Positions 40,903 through 49,748 of a DNA stretch of 64,000 bases are shown here, one piece after another. The position numbers were made by a program, and so were the translations under genes. The stretch's first letter is position 1. Every line of letters starts with the position of its first letter. The notes under the pieces are model-generated. The model saw only the letters and a program-made list of their open reading frames with translations, was not told the DNA's origin and made no database searches. Source of the stretch: JACCQS01 sp963766765 (GTDB lineage: Bacteria > Actinomycetota > Actinomycetes > Mycobacteriales > Geodermatophilaceae); the NCBI GenBank assembly GCA_963766765.1, contig CAVYBR010000001.1, forward strand, positions 1 to 64,000. Direction: 5' to 3'.

Positions 40903-42207
40903 GTGACGGTGCCGCTAGAGGAGTCGCTGCAGTCCGTGGCCGCCCGGGTTCGGGCCGGTGAGCTGGACCCGGTCATGCTCGTCGAGCAGGCCCTGGCCGA
41001 GGCTGAGAAGTCCGGCGAGCTCAACGCGGTGGTCCATGTCGATGCCGACGCCGCGATCGACGCGGCCCGCTTGGTCGCCCGGGACCGCCGAGGGGCGTTG
41101 GCCGGAATCCCCATCCTGGTCAAAGAGATCATCGAGGTCGCCGGCCTGCCCTTCCGATGTGGATCAACGGTCTTCGAGGACCGCGTCGGGGAGCGTGATG
41201 CGGAGGTGGTCCGGCGGGCCGGAGCCGAGGGTGCGATCGTGATCGGCCTGTCCCACAGCCATGAATTCGCCTACGGCTGCACGGGGACGTCGAACCGGGT
41301 CGGTGCCTGCCGGAACCCCGCTGACCTCTCCCGGGTCGCCGGTGGGTCCAGCGCCGGCTCGGCGGCCGCCGTCGCGGCCGGCATCGTCGGCCTGTCGTTG
41401 GGCACGGACACCTCCGGTTCGGTGCGCCTGCCAGCCGCGCTGTGCGGAGTCGTGGGCGCGAAACCGAGTCGGGGGCGGCTGCCCCTGGACGGCGTCTTCC
41501 CGCTGTCCCAGAGCCTCGACCACGTTGGCGTGCTGACCCGAACCGCGGTGGACGCGGACTACGCGGTTCGCGTCCTTTCGGGTTCGGACCTGCCCTACGA
41601 ACCCGATGTCGTCAGGGGATTCCCCATGGTCGGCATCGTCACCAACCCCGAGGCGCGCGATTGCTCCCCGGAGGTGCAGGCCGCCTTTGATGCCGTGCTT
41701 GCCGCCATTTTCATGGCCGGCGCCCCGATGGTGGACATCGAACTGCCGGATTGGGCAGCGATGGTGGCCGCGGTAGTCGACACGCAGGGACCTGAGGCCG
41801 CGGCAGTGCACGCCGAGTTGTTCGGCTCCCGGTCGAGCGACTATCAGGCGGACGTGCGCGACAAGTTGCGCGCCGCGGCGAAGATCCCCGGCTGGCGGTA
41901 CGTGCGAGCCCGGGCGGCGGCAGTCGCGGCGCGGGAGGAAGTCGCGCAGTGCCTCGCCGCGTGTGATGCCGTACTGATGCCAACGGCACCTATCGTTGCT
42001 CCCACCTTGACGGAGAACGAGATCTCGGTGCGCGACCTGTTGCTCCGAAACACCCGCTTTGCCAGCCTGACCGGGCATCCGGCGATCAGCCTCCCGATAC
42101 CCAACGACACGGGCCTGCCGATCGGGCTGCAGGTGGTCGCCGTGGATGACGACAAGGCGTTCATGGTGGCCCGTTGGGTGGAGCAGGTCATCGCTGGAAT
42201 GAGCTAG
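40903..42207 (+). CDS. Amidase signature-family enzyme
   Basis: The 434-residue protein has the Ser-cisSer-Lys catalytic set: Lys in GIPILVKEIIEVAGLPF, cis-Ser and Ser nucleophile in SRVAGGSSAGSAAAVAAGIV and SLGTDTSGSVRLPAALCGVV. C-terminal PTAPIVAPTL and FASLTGHPAISLPIP are usual for the family. It hydrolyses an amide; GatA is unlikely because gatC/gatB are absent. The GTG start has GGGGAGG about 12 nt upstream. It overlaps the convergent DUF1003 gene by four bases. Confidence 0.88.
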   Translation: MTVPLEESLQSVAARVRAGELDPVMLVEQALAEAEKSGELNAVVHVDADAAIDAARLVARDRRGALAGIPILVKEIIEVAGLPFRCGSTVFEDRVGERDAEVVRRAGAEGAIVIGLSHSHEFAYGCTGTSNRVGACRNPADLSRVAGGSSAGSAAAVAAGIVGLSLGTDTSGSVRLPAALCGVVGAKPSRGRLPLDGVFPLSQSLDHVGVLTRTAVDADYAVRVLSGSDLPYEPDVVRGFPMVGIVTNPEARDCSPEVQAAFDAVLAAIFMAGAPMVDIELPDWAAMVAAVVDTQGPEAAAVHAELFGSRSSDYQADVRDKLRAAAKIPGWRYVRARAAAVAAREEVAQCLAACDAVLMPTAPIVAPTLTENEISVRDLLLRNTRFASLTGHPAISLPIPNDTGLPIGLQVVAVDDDKAFMVARWVEQVIAGMS

Positions 42208-42725
42208 GACGCGCTGGAGCGAGGGTTCCCCCGGCCGCCGCGTCGCCGCCCGTCGTCGAATCCCTCCTGCTCGTCCCCGACCAGTCGCGCCAGCTCCGAG
42301 CGGATGAAGTCGCGCGTCGCCAATTCGCCGATGCTGGTACGGAGCGAGGCCAATTCTCTTGCCAGATACTCGGTTTCGGCTCGTTCGCTGATCGCGCGGC
42401 TGCGATCCTCCTCGGCTTGCACACGATCCCGATCAGCCTGGCGGTTCTGCGCCAGCAGGATGAGGGGAGCGGCGTAGGCAGCTTGGGTAGAAAACGCGAG
42501 GTTCAAGAGGATGAAGGGATACGGATCCCAGCGGAGCTTGACCGCAGCAAGGTTGAGCGAGATCCAGATGATCACGAGCAGGGTCTGGAAGAACAGGAAC
42601 CTGCCTGTGCCGAGGAAGCGCGCAATGCTCTCGGAAAACCGGCCGAAGGCATCGGCATCGATCTTCGGCGCCGCTAAACCCTTGCTGCGCGGTTGATCCA
42701 GGCGACGGCCGCGGCTCTCAGCCAT
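42204..42725 (-). CDS. DUF1003 membrane protein
   Basis: The 173-residue protein has a DUF1003 core: GRFLFFQTLLVIIWISLNLA (TM1), WDPYPFILLNLAFSTQAAYA with YAAPLILLAQNRQADRDRVQ (TM2). A coiled coil (AEEDRSRAISERAETEYLAR) follows. The ATG overlaps the MgtE-like gene's stop by eight bases, so the two are coupled; the same pair occurs in mycobacteria (Rv1233c/Rv1234 vicinity). The function is unknown. Confidence 0.88.
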   Translation of the reverse strand: MAESRGRRLDQPRSKGLAAPKIDADAFGRFSESIARFLGTGRFLFFQTLLVIIWISLNLAAVKLRWDPYPFILLNLAFSTQAAYAAPLILLAQNRQADRDRVQAEEDRSRAISERAETEYLARELASLRTSIGELATRDFIRSELARLVGDEQEGFDDGRRRGGRGNPRSSAS

Positions 42726-43962
42726 CAGTGTCCTGCTCCCGCCAGCCGTCTGGTAGCAAATGGTCGAGGACATCGTCGACCGACACCGCACCCACCAGCC
42801 GGTTCTGCTCGTCCACCACGGGTGCGGCCACGAGGTTGTAGCGCGCGAGATATCGGGTCACCTGGGTCAGGGGTGCCTGCGGGGTAATCGGGTCGACGTT
42901 GTCGTCGACGACGCCACTGACCAAAGTCGACGGCGGCTCTCTGAGCAATCTCTGGACGTGGGCGAGGCCGAGAAAGCGGCCAGTGGGGGTCGCCGAGGGC
43001 GGCCGGCAGACGTAGACCTGGGTGGCCAGCGCGGGCGTGAGTTCGGGGTCTCGCAACCTGGCGAGGGCTTCGGCCACTGTGGAGTCCGGAGCGAGGATGA
43101 CCGGTTCGCTGGTCATGATTCCGCCAGCGGTGTCCTCGGAGTAGGCCAGCAACTGCCGCACCGGCTCGGCTTCGTTGGGCAGCATCAGGGCGAGCAGCCG
43201 CTGCTGTTCGGAGGCCGGCAATTCGCCCAACAGGTCCGCAGCGTCGTCGGGGTCCATGGCCTCGAGGACGTCGGCGGCGCGTTCGTCGGTGAGCTGCCCG
43301 AGTATGTAGATCTGATCGATTTCGGGGAGTTCTTCGAGAACATCTGCCAACCGATCGTCGTCCAGAGACTCGGCGACTTCTTGGCGGCGCTTGTCCGGAA
43401 GGTCCATCAATTCCGCGGCCAGGTCGGCGCGATTGAGCCCGTACATGCTGGCCAGGAGCGTCTCGGTGCTCTGGCCGTGCTCGATCAGGGCAAGGCCGGT
43501 GACCTCGTCCCAGTCGAGCTGGCGGACGGGCCCTCGCCGGCGGCCGAGGCGACCGGTCTCCTGCACGGCGAGCCGGGTGAGCAGCCACTCCGATCCGCGC
43601 GTCGCCTCCATCGCGGCATCGACGACGATCCCGCGGGCCTGCGTGTCGGTCACGACCACTGTGCGGTCGATGAGTTCGCCGAGCACGAGGGTCTCGCCGG
43701 CGCGCTGTTCGAACCGTCTGAGGTTCAGCATGCCGGTGCCCAGCCGAACGGCTCCGCTGTCGATGCCGTTGACCCGACCGATCGGGACGAAGATGCGGCG
43801 GCGGCCGGCGATCTCCACCAGCAGGCCCAGCACCCGCGGCGGAACGGACCCGAGCCGGAGCGCGACGACGACATCGCGCACGCGACCGACCCGGTCCCCG
43901 TTGGGGTCAAAGACATTGAGTCGAGCCAGCTGCGCGACGTACACCCTGGTCGTCGTCGTCAC
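42718..43962 (-). CDS. MgtE N-domain and CBS-domain protein without a channel (Rv1232c-like)
   Basis: The 414-residue soluble protein has a PRC-barrel-like start (VYVAQLARLNVFDPNGDRVG), an MgtE_N superhelix (LMDLPDKRRQEVAESLDDDR, ILGQLTDERAADVLEAMDPD) and two CBS domains (IMTSEPVILAPDSTVAEALA, NRLVGAVSVDDVLDHLLPDG). The membrane Mg2+ channel of MgtE is missing, so it is more likely a sensor or regulator than a transporter. The GTG start lies 8 nt after TAACCT. It is followed by the coupled DUF1003 gene. Confidence 0.88.
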   Translation of the reverse strand: MTTTTRVYVAQLARLNVFDPNGDRVGRVRDVVVALRLGSVPPRVLGLLVEIAGRRRIFVPIGRVNGIDSGAVRLGTGMLNLRRFEQRAGETLVLGELIDRTVVVTDTQARGIVVDAAMEATRGSEWLLTRLAVQETGRLGRRRGPVRQLDWDEVTGLALIEHGQSTETLLASMYGLNRADLAAELMDLPDKRRQEVAESLDDDRLADVLEELPEIDQIYILGQLTDERAADVLEAMDPDDAADLLGELPASEQQRLLALMLPNEAEPVRQLLAYSEDTAGGIMTSEPVILAPDSTVAEALARLRDPELTPALATQVYVCRPPSATPTGRFLGLAHVQRLLREPPSTLVSGVVDDNVDPITPQAPLTQVTRYLARYNLVAAPVVDEQNRLVGAVSVDDVLDHLLPDGWREQDTDG

Positions 43963-44021
43963 GAACCGTGAGGTTACCGGGGAGCCGCGATGTGATCTGG
44001 GACGCCGAGTGCTTCGGTACG

Positions 44022-44558
44022 TCAGCGCCGTCTGGTGCGCCGCCGGAAGCGCCACCGGCCCAACTGCATGCGGTACGGGGTCGTGGCCGGGGTAGGTAGT
44101 GGCGCGGCGGCTTGGCTGTCGTCCGGCATCCCAGTCTCCGGTGTGATCGGCGGTCCGGACGGCCGCAGCCCCAGGATGGTCAGGCGTCCTGGCCAGGTCG
44201 CAACCACCGCCACCGGATCTCCGCCGTTCAGACGCGCGGCGGCAAGCTTGGGCGCGATCGCTGCCCAGGTGGGGTCGGCCGGATCGACTTCCTCGACGAA
44301 GGCGGGCCAGGTGAGGGCGCGACCACCGGCCGAATTTCGTACGGTCACCTGGCACTGCCGCCCAGCCACGATGCCCGGCAGTGGTTGCTCGCCCGGGCCG
44401 GTCAGGAGATAGCAGGCGCCGTCGGCCCAGACGTGCCAGACCGGCCCGGTCGTCGGTGGAACGGACTCCGCGCCGGGTGCGCTCGGTTCTGGGCTCAGCC
44501 AGACCACGCCGGCTGCCCGCATCGCCGCATCGAGAACGCCTGCGCTGTCCCCAGCCAT
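44022..44558 (-). CDS. Conserved hypothetical protein (Rv1231c-like)
   Basis: The 178-residue protein has PVWHVWADGACYLLTGPGEQ and CQVTVRNSAGGRALTWPAFV, resembling a split-barrel (pyridoxamine oxidase-like) fold though cofactor residues cannot be identified. The C-terminus is Pro-rich and ends in a basic RRRTRRR tail. Its position upstream of the MgtE_N/CBS gene matches Rv1231c. Function is not assignable. Confidence 0.65.
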   Translation of the reverse strand: MAGDSAGVLDAAMRAAGVVWLSPEPSAPGAESVPPTTGPVWHVWADGACYLLTGPGEQPLPGIVAGRQCQVTVRNSAGGRALTWPAFVEEVDPADPTWAAIAPKLAAARLNGGDPVAVVATWPGRLTILGLRPSGPPITPETGMPDDSQAAAPLPTPATTPYRMQLGRWRFRRRTRRR

Positions 44559-44655
44559 GGGTCAGAGCGTACGAGCGCTCATCGCTGCCACGTTCTCGAC
44601 CAGTTCGGGCTTTTCGGGGTCAACCCGCAGCCCATGACGCCGATATCCCTGCTTT

Positions 44656-44684
44656 GATCTTGAACTGAGCAAGGACTCAAGATC
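44656..44684. repeat. Inverted repeat in the gap before the EamA gene
   Basis: GATCTTGA (44656-44663) pairs with TCAAGATC (44677-44684). The remaining ~220 nt between genes hold no other recognised feature. Confidence 0.35.
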
Positions 44685-44785
44685 ATGAGCCATGGGTGCA
44701 GTTCCACTTGCACCTCCGACGCTCACGATCTTGATTCGTGCGCGCGTCAGCGAACTGGGCCAACTGCGGTGACAGACTCGCTCGG

Positions 44786-45736
44786 ATGGTTGAGGTCGGC
44801 CCGGGTAACGCAGCGGGGTCCAGCTGGGCGTTGCGCCGCCCGAGCGCGAAGTCCTGGGCGCTGCTGCTGGTCGGGGTGCTGGGTGTCTCCCTCTCCGCGC
44901 CGCTCACCGCGCTTCTGGTCGCGCCAGCGCTTGCCCTCGGATTCTGGCGGACGGCGCTGGCCGCCGGAGTGTTGTTGCCCGGTGGCGTCTTTCGGCGGGG
45001 AGCCGAGTTCCGTTCGCTGCGAGCGGCCACTCTCGGGCGGTGCGTGCTCGCCGGCGCGTTCCTCGCCGCGCACTTCGGCACGTGGATCCCGAGCGTCACG
45101 TTGACCTCGGTCTCAGCCGCGACGGCTCTGGTCTGCACGACGCCGATCTGGACCGCATTGGCAGCAGCCGTCGCCGGTCAACGCATGCCTCGGGCCGGCT
45201 GGATCGGCCTCGGCCTGGCGATCGCCGGGACTGCAGTGATCGCGGGCGTGGATGTGACAGTGTCCGGGGAAGCGGTCCTTGGTGACGCCCTTGCATTGGC
45301 CGGCGGCATCTTCGCGGCGGGTTACGTGTTGCTCGGCGCCCGGGTTCGGGCCGAGATCAGCACCACCACCTACGCGGTCTTCTGTTACGGGGTCTGCGCG
45401 GTCCTCTTGGGCGGCCTTGCCCTCGCTGTCGGGGTGCCGCTGATCGGATTCGAGGCCCGCGACTGGCTCCTCATTCTGGCCATCACCGTCGCCGCCCAAC
45501 TGGTGGGCCACACGGTGTTCAACCTCGTCGTCACCGATGTCGGCCCCACCATCGTCGGTCTGGTGTTGCTCCTCGAGGTGCCGGGGGCCGCGCTCTTCGC
45601 CTTGATCCTGCTGGGCCAGGCTCCGCCGGTCCTGGCATTGCCCGGACTCGCCCTGGTCGTCCTCGGGGTCGCCCTGGTGGTGCGTGCCGGAGATCACCGC
45701 GTCGCGGAGCCCGTACCGGAGCAGTTCCTCCCATAA
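44786..45736 (+). CDS. EamA/DMT-family transporter
   Basis: The 316-residue membrane protein has about ten helices in two homologous EamA halves, for example ALLLVGVLGVSLSAPLTALL, TLTSVSAATALVCTTPIWTA, and GPTIVGLVLLLEVPGAALFA. Members export metabolites such as amino acids or nucleosides; the substrate is unknown. The ATG at 44786 opens the first basic segment before helix 1. It is followed 40 nt later by the CitE-like gene, which has its own strong ribosome site. Confidence 0.85.
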   Translation: MVEVGPGNAAGSSWALRRPSAKSWALLLVGVLGVSLSAPLTALLVAPALALGFWRTALAAGVLLPGGVFRRGAEFRSLRAATLGRCVLAGAFLAAHFGTWIPSVTLTSVSAATALVCTTPIWTALAAAVAGQRMPRAGWIGLGLAIAGTAVIAGVDVTVSGEAVLGDALALAGGIFAAGYVLLGARVRAEISTTTYAVFCYGVCAVLLGGLALAVGVPLIGFEARDWLLILAITVAAQLVGHTVFNLVVTDVGPTIVGLVLLLEVPGAALFALILLGQAPPVLALPGLALVVLGVALVVRAGDHRVAEPVPEQFLP

Positions 45737-45776
45737 AGTCGAACCAGCCAGTGCAGTCGCATCGAGGAGGAGTTCC

Positions 45777-46733
45777 GTGGCAGACCTGCGCCCGCGCCGT
45801 TCGTGTCTGGCAGTACCGGGGAGCAGCCCGCGGTTCCTGGAGAAGGCCAAGAGCCTGGACTCAGACCAGGTCTTCCTCGACCTCGAGGACGCCTGCGCAC
45901 CCCTCGCCAAGCCGGAGGCGCGCAAGAACATCGTCGCCGCATTGAACGAGGGAGGCTGGGGGGACCGGATTCGCGCGGTGCGGGTCAACGACTGGACGAC
46001 GCACTGGACCTACCGCGATGTGATCGAGGTCGTCGAAGGGGCAGGCGCCAACCTGGACTGCATCATGCTGCCCAAGGTCGCCGACGCCGCACAGATCCAG
46101 GCATTGGACATCCTGCTCACCCAGATCGAGAAGACGAACGGCCTCGAGGTCGGCAAGATCGGGATCGAGGCGCAGATCGAGACCGCTCAAGGCCTGATCA
46201 ATGTCAACGAGATCGCCTTCGCCAGCCCGCGCATCGAGTCGATCATCTTCGGCCCGGCGGACTTCATGGCCAGCATCAACATGAAATCACTCGTGGTCGG
46301 GGGGCTGCATCCGGACTATCCCGGAGATCCGTTCCACTACATCCTCATGCAGATTCTGATGGCCGCCCGCGCTCGCGGGGTGCACGCGATCGATGGCCCG
46401 TTTCTGCAGGTTCGCGACGTACCCGCCTTCGAAGAGGTGGCCAAGCGCTCGGCGATGCTCGGCTTCGACGGCAAATGGGTCCTGCACCCTGGCCAGATCG
46501 AGCCGGCCAACCGGATCTACGCCCCGTCGCAGCAGGACTACGACCACGCCGAGTTGATCCTGGACGCCTACGAGCACGCCACGTCAGAGGCCGGCGGGAA
46601 GAAGGGCTCGGCCATGCTCGGGGACGAAATGATCGACGAGGCGAGCGCGAAGATGGCTCTGGTCATCGCCGGAAAGGGCCGCGCAGCTGGGATGGAGCGC
46701 ACCTCGTCGTTCACCCCGCCGGATCAGGGATAG
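45777..46733 (+). CDS. CitE/HpcH-family lyase
   Basis: The 318-residue TIM-barrel protein has SCLAVPGSSPRFLEKAKSLD, VFLDLEDACAPLAKPEARKN (metal-site Glu/Asp), IRAVRVNDWTTHWTYRDVIE and EAQIETAQGLINVNEIAFAS. CitE-like and L-malyl-CoA/beta-methylmalyl-CoA lyases share this pattern. A longer C-terminal tail suggests an L-malyl-CoA lyase-like or stand-alone CitE (Rv2498c type) enzyme. Citrate lyase alpha/gamma subunits are absent. The GTG at 45777 follows GAGGAGG, giving a clear start. Confidence 0.85.
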   Translation: MADLRPRRSCLAVPGSSPRFLEKAKSLDSDQVFLDLEDACAPLAKPEARKNIVAALNEGGWGDRIRAVRVNDWTTHWTYRDVIEVVEGAGANLDCIMLPKVADAAQIQALDILLTQIEKTNGLEVGKIGIEAQIETAQGLINVNEIAFASPRIESIIFGPADFMASINMKSLVVGGLHPDYPGDPFHYILMQILMAARARGVHAIDGPFLQVRDVPAFEEVAKRSAMLGFDGKWVLHPGQIEPANRIYAPSQQDYDHAELILDAYEHATSEAGGKKGSAMLGDEMIDEASAKMALVIAGKGRAAGMERTSSFTPPDQG

Positions 46734-46811
46734 GCCGCCGATGGCCGACGAGGCGAAGGCGAAGAACAGGACGAAGGCCAGGACGTAGAGCTCGGTGATG
46801 ATGAATCCGGG

Positions 46812-47479
46812 TTAGCTGGCGTTGACGCCGTCGCGCCAGGTCAACCAGTCGGTGAGCAGGGAGACGTCGTAGTCCGGTCCCGACTGGCTGAGCACGAAGA
46901 GCCGGGTGCCGGCGTCCAGATAGGGCTCGGCGACCTCGCCCGGGCCGCCGTTCACCGATACTGAGCGGGTGATCTCGGCGGGGTCACGGCCCTCCGCGGC
47001 ACACCACTCGTCGAGGATTCGGTGTTTGCGCTGGATCTTCTCGACGTCGCCGAAGCCGTGCCAGATGTCGGCATGGCGAGCGACCAGGCGCAACGTCCGC
47101 TTCTCGCCGCCCCCGCCGATGAGCACTGGGATGTCCCGGGTCGGCGCCGGGTTCAGCTTGGCGAGTCGCGCCTCGATCCGAGGTAGGGCCTGCGCGAGCG
47201 CGGTCAGTCGTCCACCGGCCGTACCGAATTCGTAGCGGTATTCCTGGTAGTCCTTCTCGAACCACCCCGAACCGATGCCGAGGATGAGCCGACCGGCACT
47301 GATGTGATCGACGGTCCGCGCCATGTCGGCGAGGAGTTCGGGGTTGCGGTAGGAATTGCAGGTCACCAGCGCGCCCCGGTGTCGCGGATCTGCGCCCAGT
47401 CTGCGTGCTGCGGCTGGATCTGCAATCCGATCCTGACCTGGCCGCTCGGGTGGGTGTTGGAGGATTCGGGCGAAGTCAC
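46812..47479 (-). pseudogene. F420-dependent LLM-class oxidoreductase with an internal deletion
   Basis: The C-terminal frame reads ALVTCNSYRNPELLADMART, LILGIGSGWFEKDYQEYRYE and PVLIGGGGEKRTLRLVARHA, clearly the LLM F420 family (TIGR03560-like). The N-terminal part survives upstream: GTG at 47479 after CAGGAGA, then IGLQIQPQHADWAQIRDT. At ~47,371-47,382 the reading jumps straight to the later segment in another frame. Roughly 50 residues normally between them (the LGADVLFNWDHFFPLYG region) are missing. Either a real deletion or an assembly collapse broke the gene. Confidence 0.85.
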
Positions 47480-47545
47480 GCTGCGGTCTCCTGCGGTCTG
47501 TCGGCGACAGTCGTCCGGGCCACGTTACGCACGGGGATCGGCACC

Positions 47546-48304
47546 CTAAGCCTCGCCGGCGGCCTCGGGACTCAGCGCCGCCATCCGCTGGTAGATCTTG
47601 CGGGCGGCGTCGAAGGCGATCAGTCTCGCCTCACCGAGCAGCACCGACAGGACTGAGCCGCGGCGTTGCACGATGACCGTCTGCACCGTCCCCTCCTCGA
47701 GGCTGTATTCGACGACCACGCGGTCCTCAGCCAAGCCGGTTTGATCAGAGACCGGGATGTCGGTGAACGTCTGGTCCGGGGGACAGTTCTCGTAAGCCGC
47801 CCGCAGCTCGATGAGAGCCAGCTGGGCGCCATCGGGCTGGTCATACGAGACCGCCTCGGTGGTCAGCACCGCGGCGCCCTGCGGATCGATCCCGGTGACC
47901 GGAACCTTGAACGTTCTGCGGCCCTCGGAGAGGAACTCGAAGTCGCACAGACCGAGAAACGTCGGATCGTTGTCGATGTCGGAGTCGGTCGGACTCTCCT
48001 CGACGGTCCAGTCCGTCGGCAGATCAGCCGCGGTGAGCGCGATGACGTGTACCGCCTCCTCGGGGGTCGTCGGCACGGCCGGCGTCTCGCCCGTCGGCGG
48101 GCTCCCCGATCCGCCGGCCCCCGGCGCGCTCGGCCGGGTGACCGTGGTTGAGCCGGCCGGTCCAGATCCAGGATCGGAGTTGGTGCAGGCTCCGATGGAC
48201 AGGACAAGCGCCACCGTCATCGCCAGTGCCGGTCCGGTTCGCAGTGGTGCCCTCGTGGGCAGTGTCGCCCGGCGCCGCTCGCGCCGTCGGCCGGATGACT
48301 GCAT
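47546..48304 (-). CDS. Secreted lipoprotein of unknown function
   Basis: The 252-residue product has a basic N-terminus, a hydrophobic core and a lipobox (ALVLSIGACTNSD), then a Thr/Pro/Gly linker and a ~160-residue domain with ALTAADLPTDWTVEESPTDS, FLGLCDFEFLSEG and DRVVVEYSLEEGTVQTVIVQ. This resembles actinobacterial surface lipoproteins with a PknH-sensor-like or DUF-type domain. The function is unknown. The ATG at 48304 is preferred over one 15 codons upstream because it begins the compact basic segment. Confidence 0.7.
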   Translation of the reverse strand: MQSSGRRRERRRATLPTRAPLRTGPALAMTVALVLSIGACTNSDPGSGPAGSTTVTRPSAPGAGGSGSPPTGETPAVPTTPEEAVHVIALTAADLPTDWTVEESPTDSDIDNDPTFLGLCDFEFLSEGRRTFKVPVTGIDPQGAAVLTTEAVSYDQPDGAQLALIELRAAYENCPPDQTFTDIPVSDQTGLAEDRVVVEYSLEEGTVQTVIVQRRGSVLSVLLGEARLIAFDAARKIYQRMAALSPEAAGEA

Positions 48305-48418
48305 TGCTTCACGGTAGGCGAGGCGATAGAGGGCCGTGGGCCGGATCACCCCACGTCGGCCTCGCGCTCAGGGGATACTTCCCGGAGCCCGCCGGACCGC
48401 TAAGGAGACCCGCGCCGC

Positions 48419-49615
48419 ATGGCCCGACTTGCCCAGACGTCAGATCTCACCGAGTTCCAGCAGGAAATCCTGGCTGCCGTGCACACCTTCACGGAAAAGG
48501 AGATCGTTCCGCAGGCTCAGGAGCTCGAGCACGGGGACATCTATCCCGCCAAGATCGTCGCCGGAATGCAGGAGATGGGGCTGTTCGGACTCACCATCCC
48601 TGAGGAGTACGGCGGCCTCGGTGAGTCACTGCTCACGTACGCGCTGGTCGCCGAGGAGATCGCCCGCGGCTGGATGAGCGTCTCGGGCGTGATCAACACG
48701 CACTTCATCCTGAGCTACATGATCGGCCAGCACGGAACCGCGGAGCAGAAGCAGAACTACCTGCCGCGGATGGCCACCGGCGAGTTGCGCGGCGCCTTCT
48801 CGATGAGCGAACCGGGACTGGGTTCGGACGTGGCCGCGATTCGATCCAAGGCGGTCAAGGACGGCGACGACTACGTGCTATCCGGTGCGAAGATGTGGCT
48901 GACCAACGGGGAGAATTCTTCCTTGGTCGCCTTCCTGATGAAGACCGACGAGGGCGCTGATTCGCCGTACAAGAACCTGACGACGTTTCTGGTCGAGAAG
49001 GAACCCGGCCTCGGCGAGGTGCAGCCGGGGTTCTCGATCCCCGGTCGGATCGAGAAGATGGGCTACAAGGGCATCGACTCCACCGACGCCGTGTTCGACG
49101 GGTTCCGGATCGGCGCGGATGCCATCCTCGGGGGCGAGCCGGGTCGCGGCTTCTATCAGATGATGGACGGCGTCGAGGTGGGCCGGGTCAACGTCGCCGC
49201 GCGCGGCTGCGGCGTGGCCATCCGGGCGTTCGAGCTGGCCATCGCGTACGCACAGACGAGGGAAACCTTCGGCAAGCCGATCGCGGAACACCAGGCGATC
49301 GCCTTCAAGCTGGCCGAGATGGCCACCAAGATCGAAGCCGCCCACACGATGATGGTCAGAGCCGCGCGGCTCAAGGACTCCGGCGAGCGCAACGACGTCG
49401 AGGCGGGGATGGCGAAGCTGCTCGCCAGCGAATACTGCGTCGAGGTGACCCAGGACTCCTTCCGCATCCACGGCGGCTACGGCTACTCCAAGGAGTACGA
49501 GATCGAGCGCCTCATGCGCGAGGCGCCGTTCTTGCTGATTGGCGAGGGAACCAGCGAGATCCAGAAGATGATCATCAGTCGCGGGCTACTCAAGGAGTAC
49601 CGGCTCAAGCGGTGA
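48419..49615 (+). CDS. Acyl-CoA dehydrogenase
   Basis: The 398-residue flavoenzyme introduces a 2,3 double bond in an acyl-CoA. It has MGLFGLTIPEEYGGLGESLL, the flavin/substrate segment GAFSMSEPGLGSDVAAIRSK and SGAKMWLTNGENSSL, and helical C-terminal domain RVNVAARGCGVAIRAFELAI. RIHGGYGYSKEYEIERLMRE is the catalytic-base region, ending EGTSEIQKMIISRGLL. It could act with the CitE-like and other CoA enzymes upstream, but the substrate chain is unknown. Confidence 0.93.
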   Translation: MARLAQTSDLTEFQQEILAAVHTFTEKEIVPQAQELEHGDIYPAKIVAGMQEMGLFGLTIPEEYGGLGESLLTYALVAEEIARGWMSVSGVINTHFILSYMIGQHGTAEQKQNYLPRMATGELRGAFSMSEPGLGSDVAAIRSKAVKDGDDYVLSGAKMWLTNGENSSLVAFLMKTDEGADSPYKNLTTFLVEKEPGLGEVQPGFSIPGRIEKMGYKGIDSTDAVFDGFRIGADAILGGEPGRGFYQMMDGVEVGRVNVAARGCGVAIRAFELAIAYAQTRETFGKPIAEHQAIAFKLAEMATKIEAAHTMMVRAARLKDSGERNDVEAGMAKLLASEYCVEVTQDSFRIHGGYGYSKEYEIERLMREAPFLLIGEGTSEIQKMIISRGLLKEYRLKR

Positions 49616-49748
49616 TCGAGCGTGAATCCGCGGCGCAGGATCACCTTTAGGTAACATTACGCATTCGTATGTTTGCTGTCGGTATATGAGCAGGTCTACG
49701 TTCATTTCAGGTTTCAATTACTGAACAGGCCGGGGGCGCGCGTACGTC

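Noticed and set aside
44656..44720. Possible tRNA or small RNA in the gap near GATCTTGA repeats
   Set aside because: No cloverleaf, no T-loop consensus; only a simple inverted repeat is present.
46741..46811. Minus-strand stretch reading FIITELYVLAFVLFFAFASS, like a membrane helix, after the F420 oxidoreductase stop
   Set aside because: It has no start codon or ribosome site, is read only as continuation past a stop, and runs into the antisense of the CitE-like gene.
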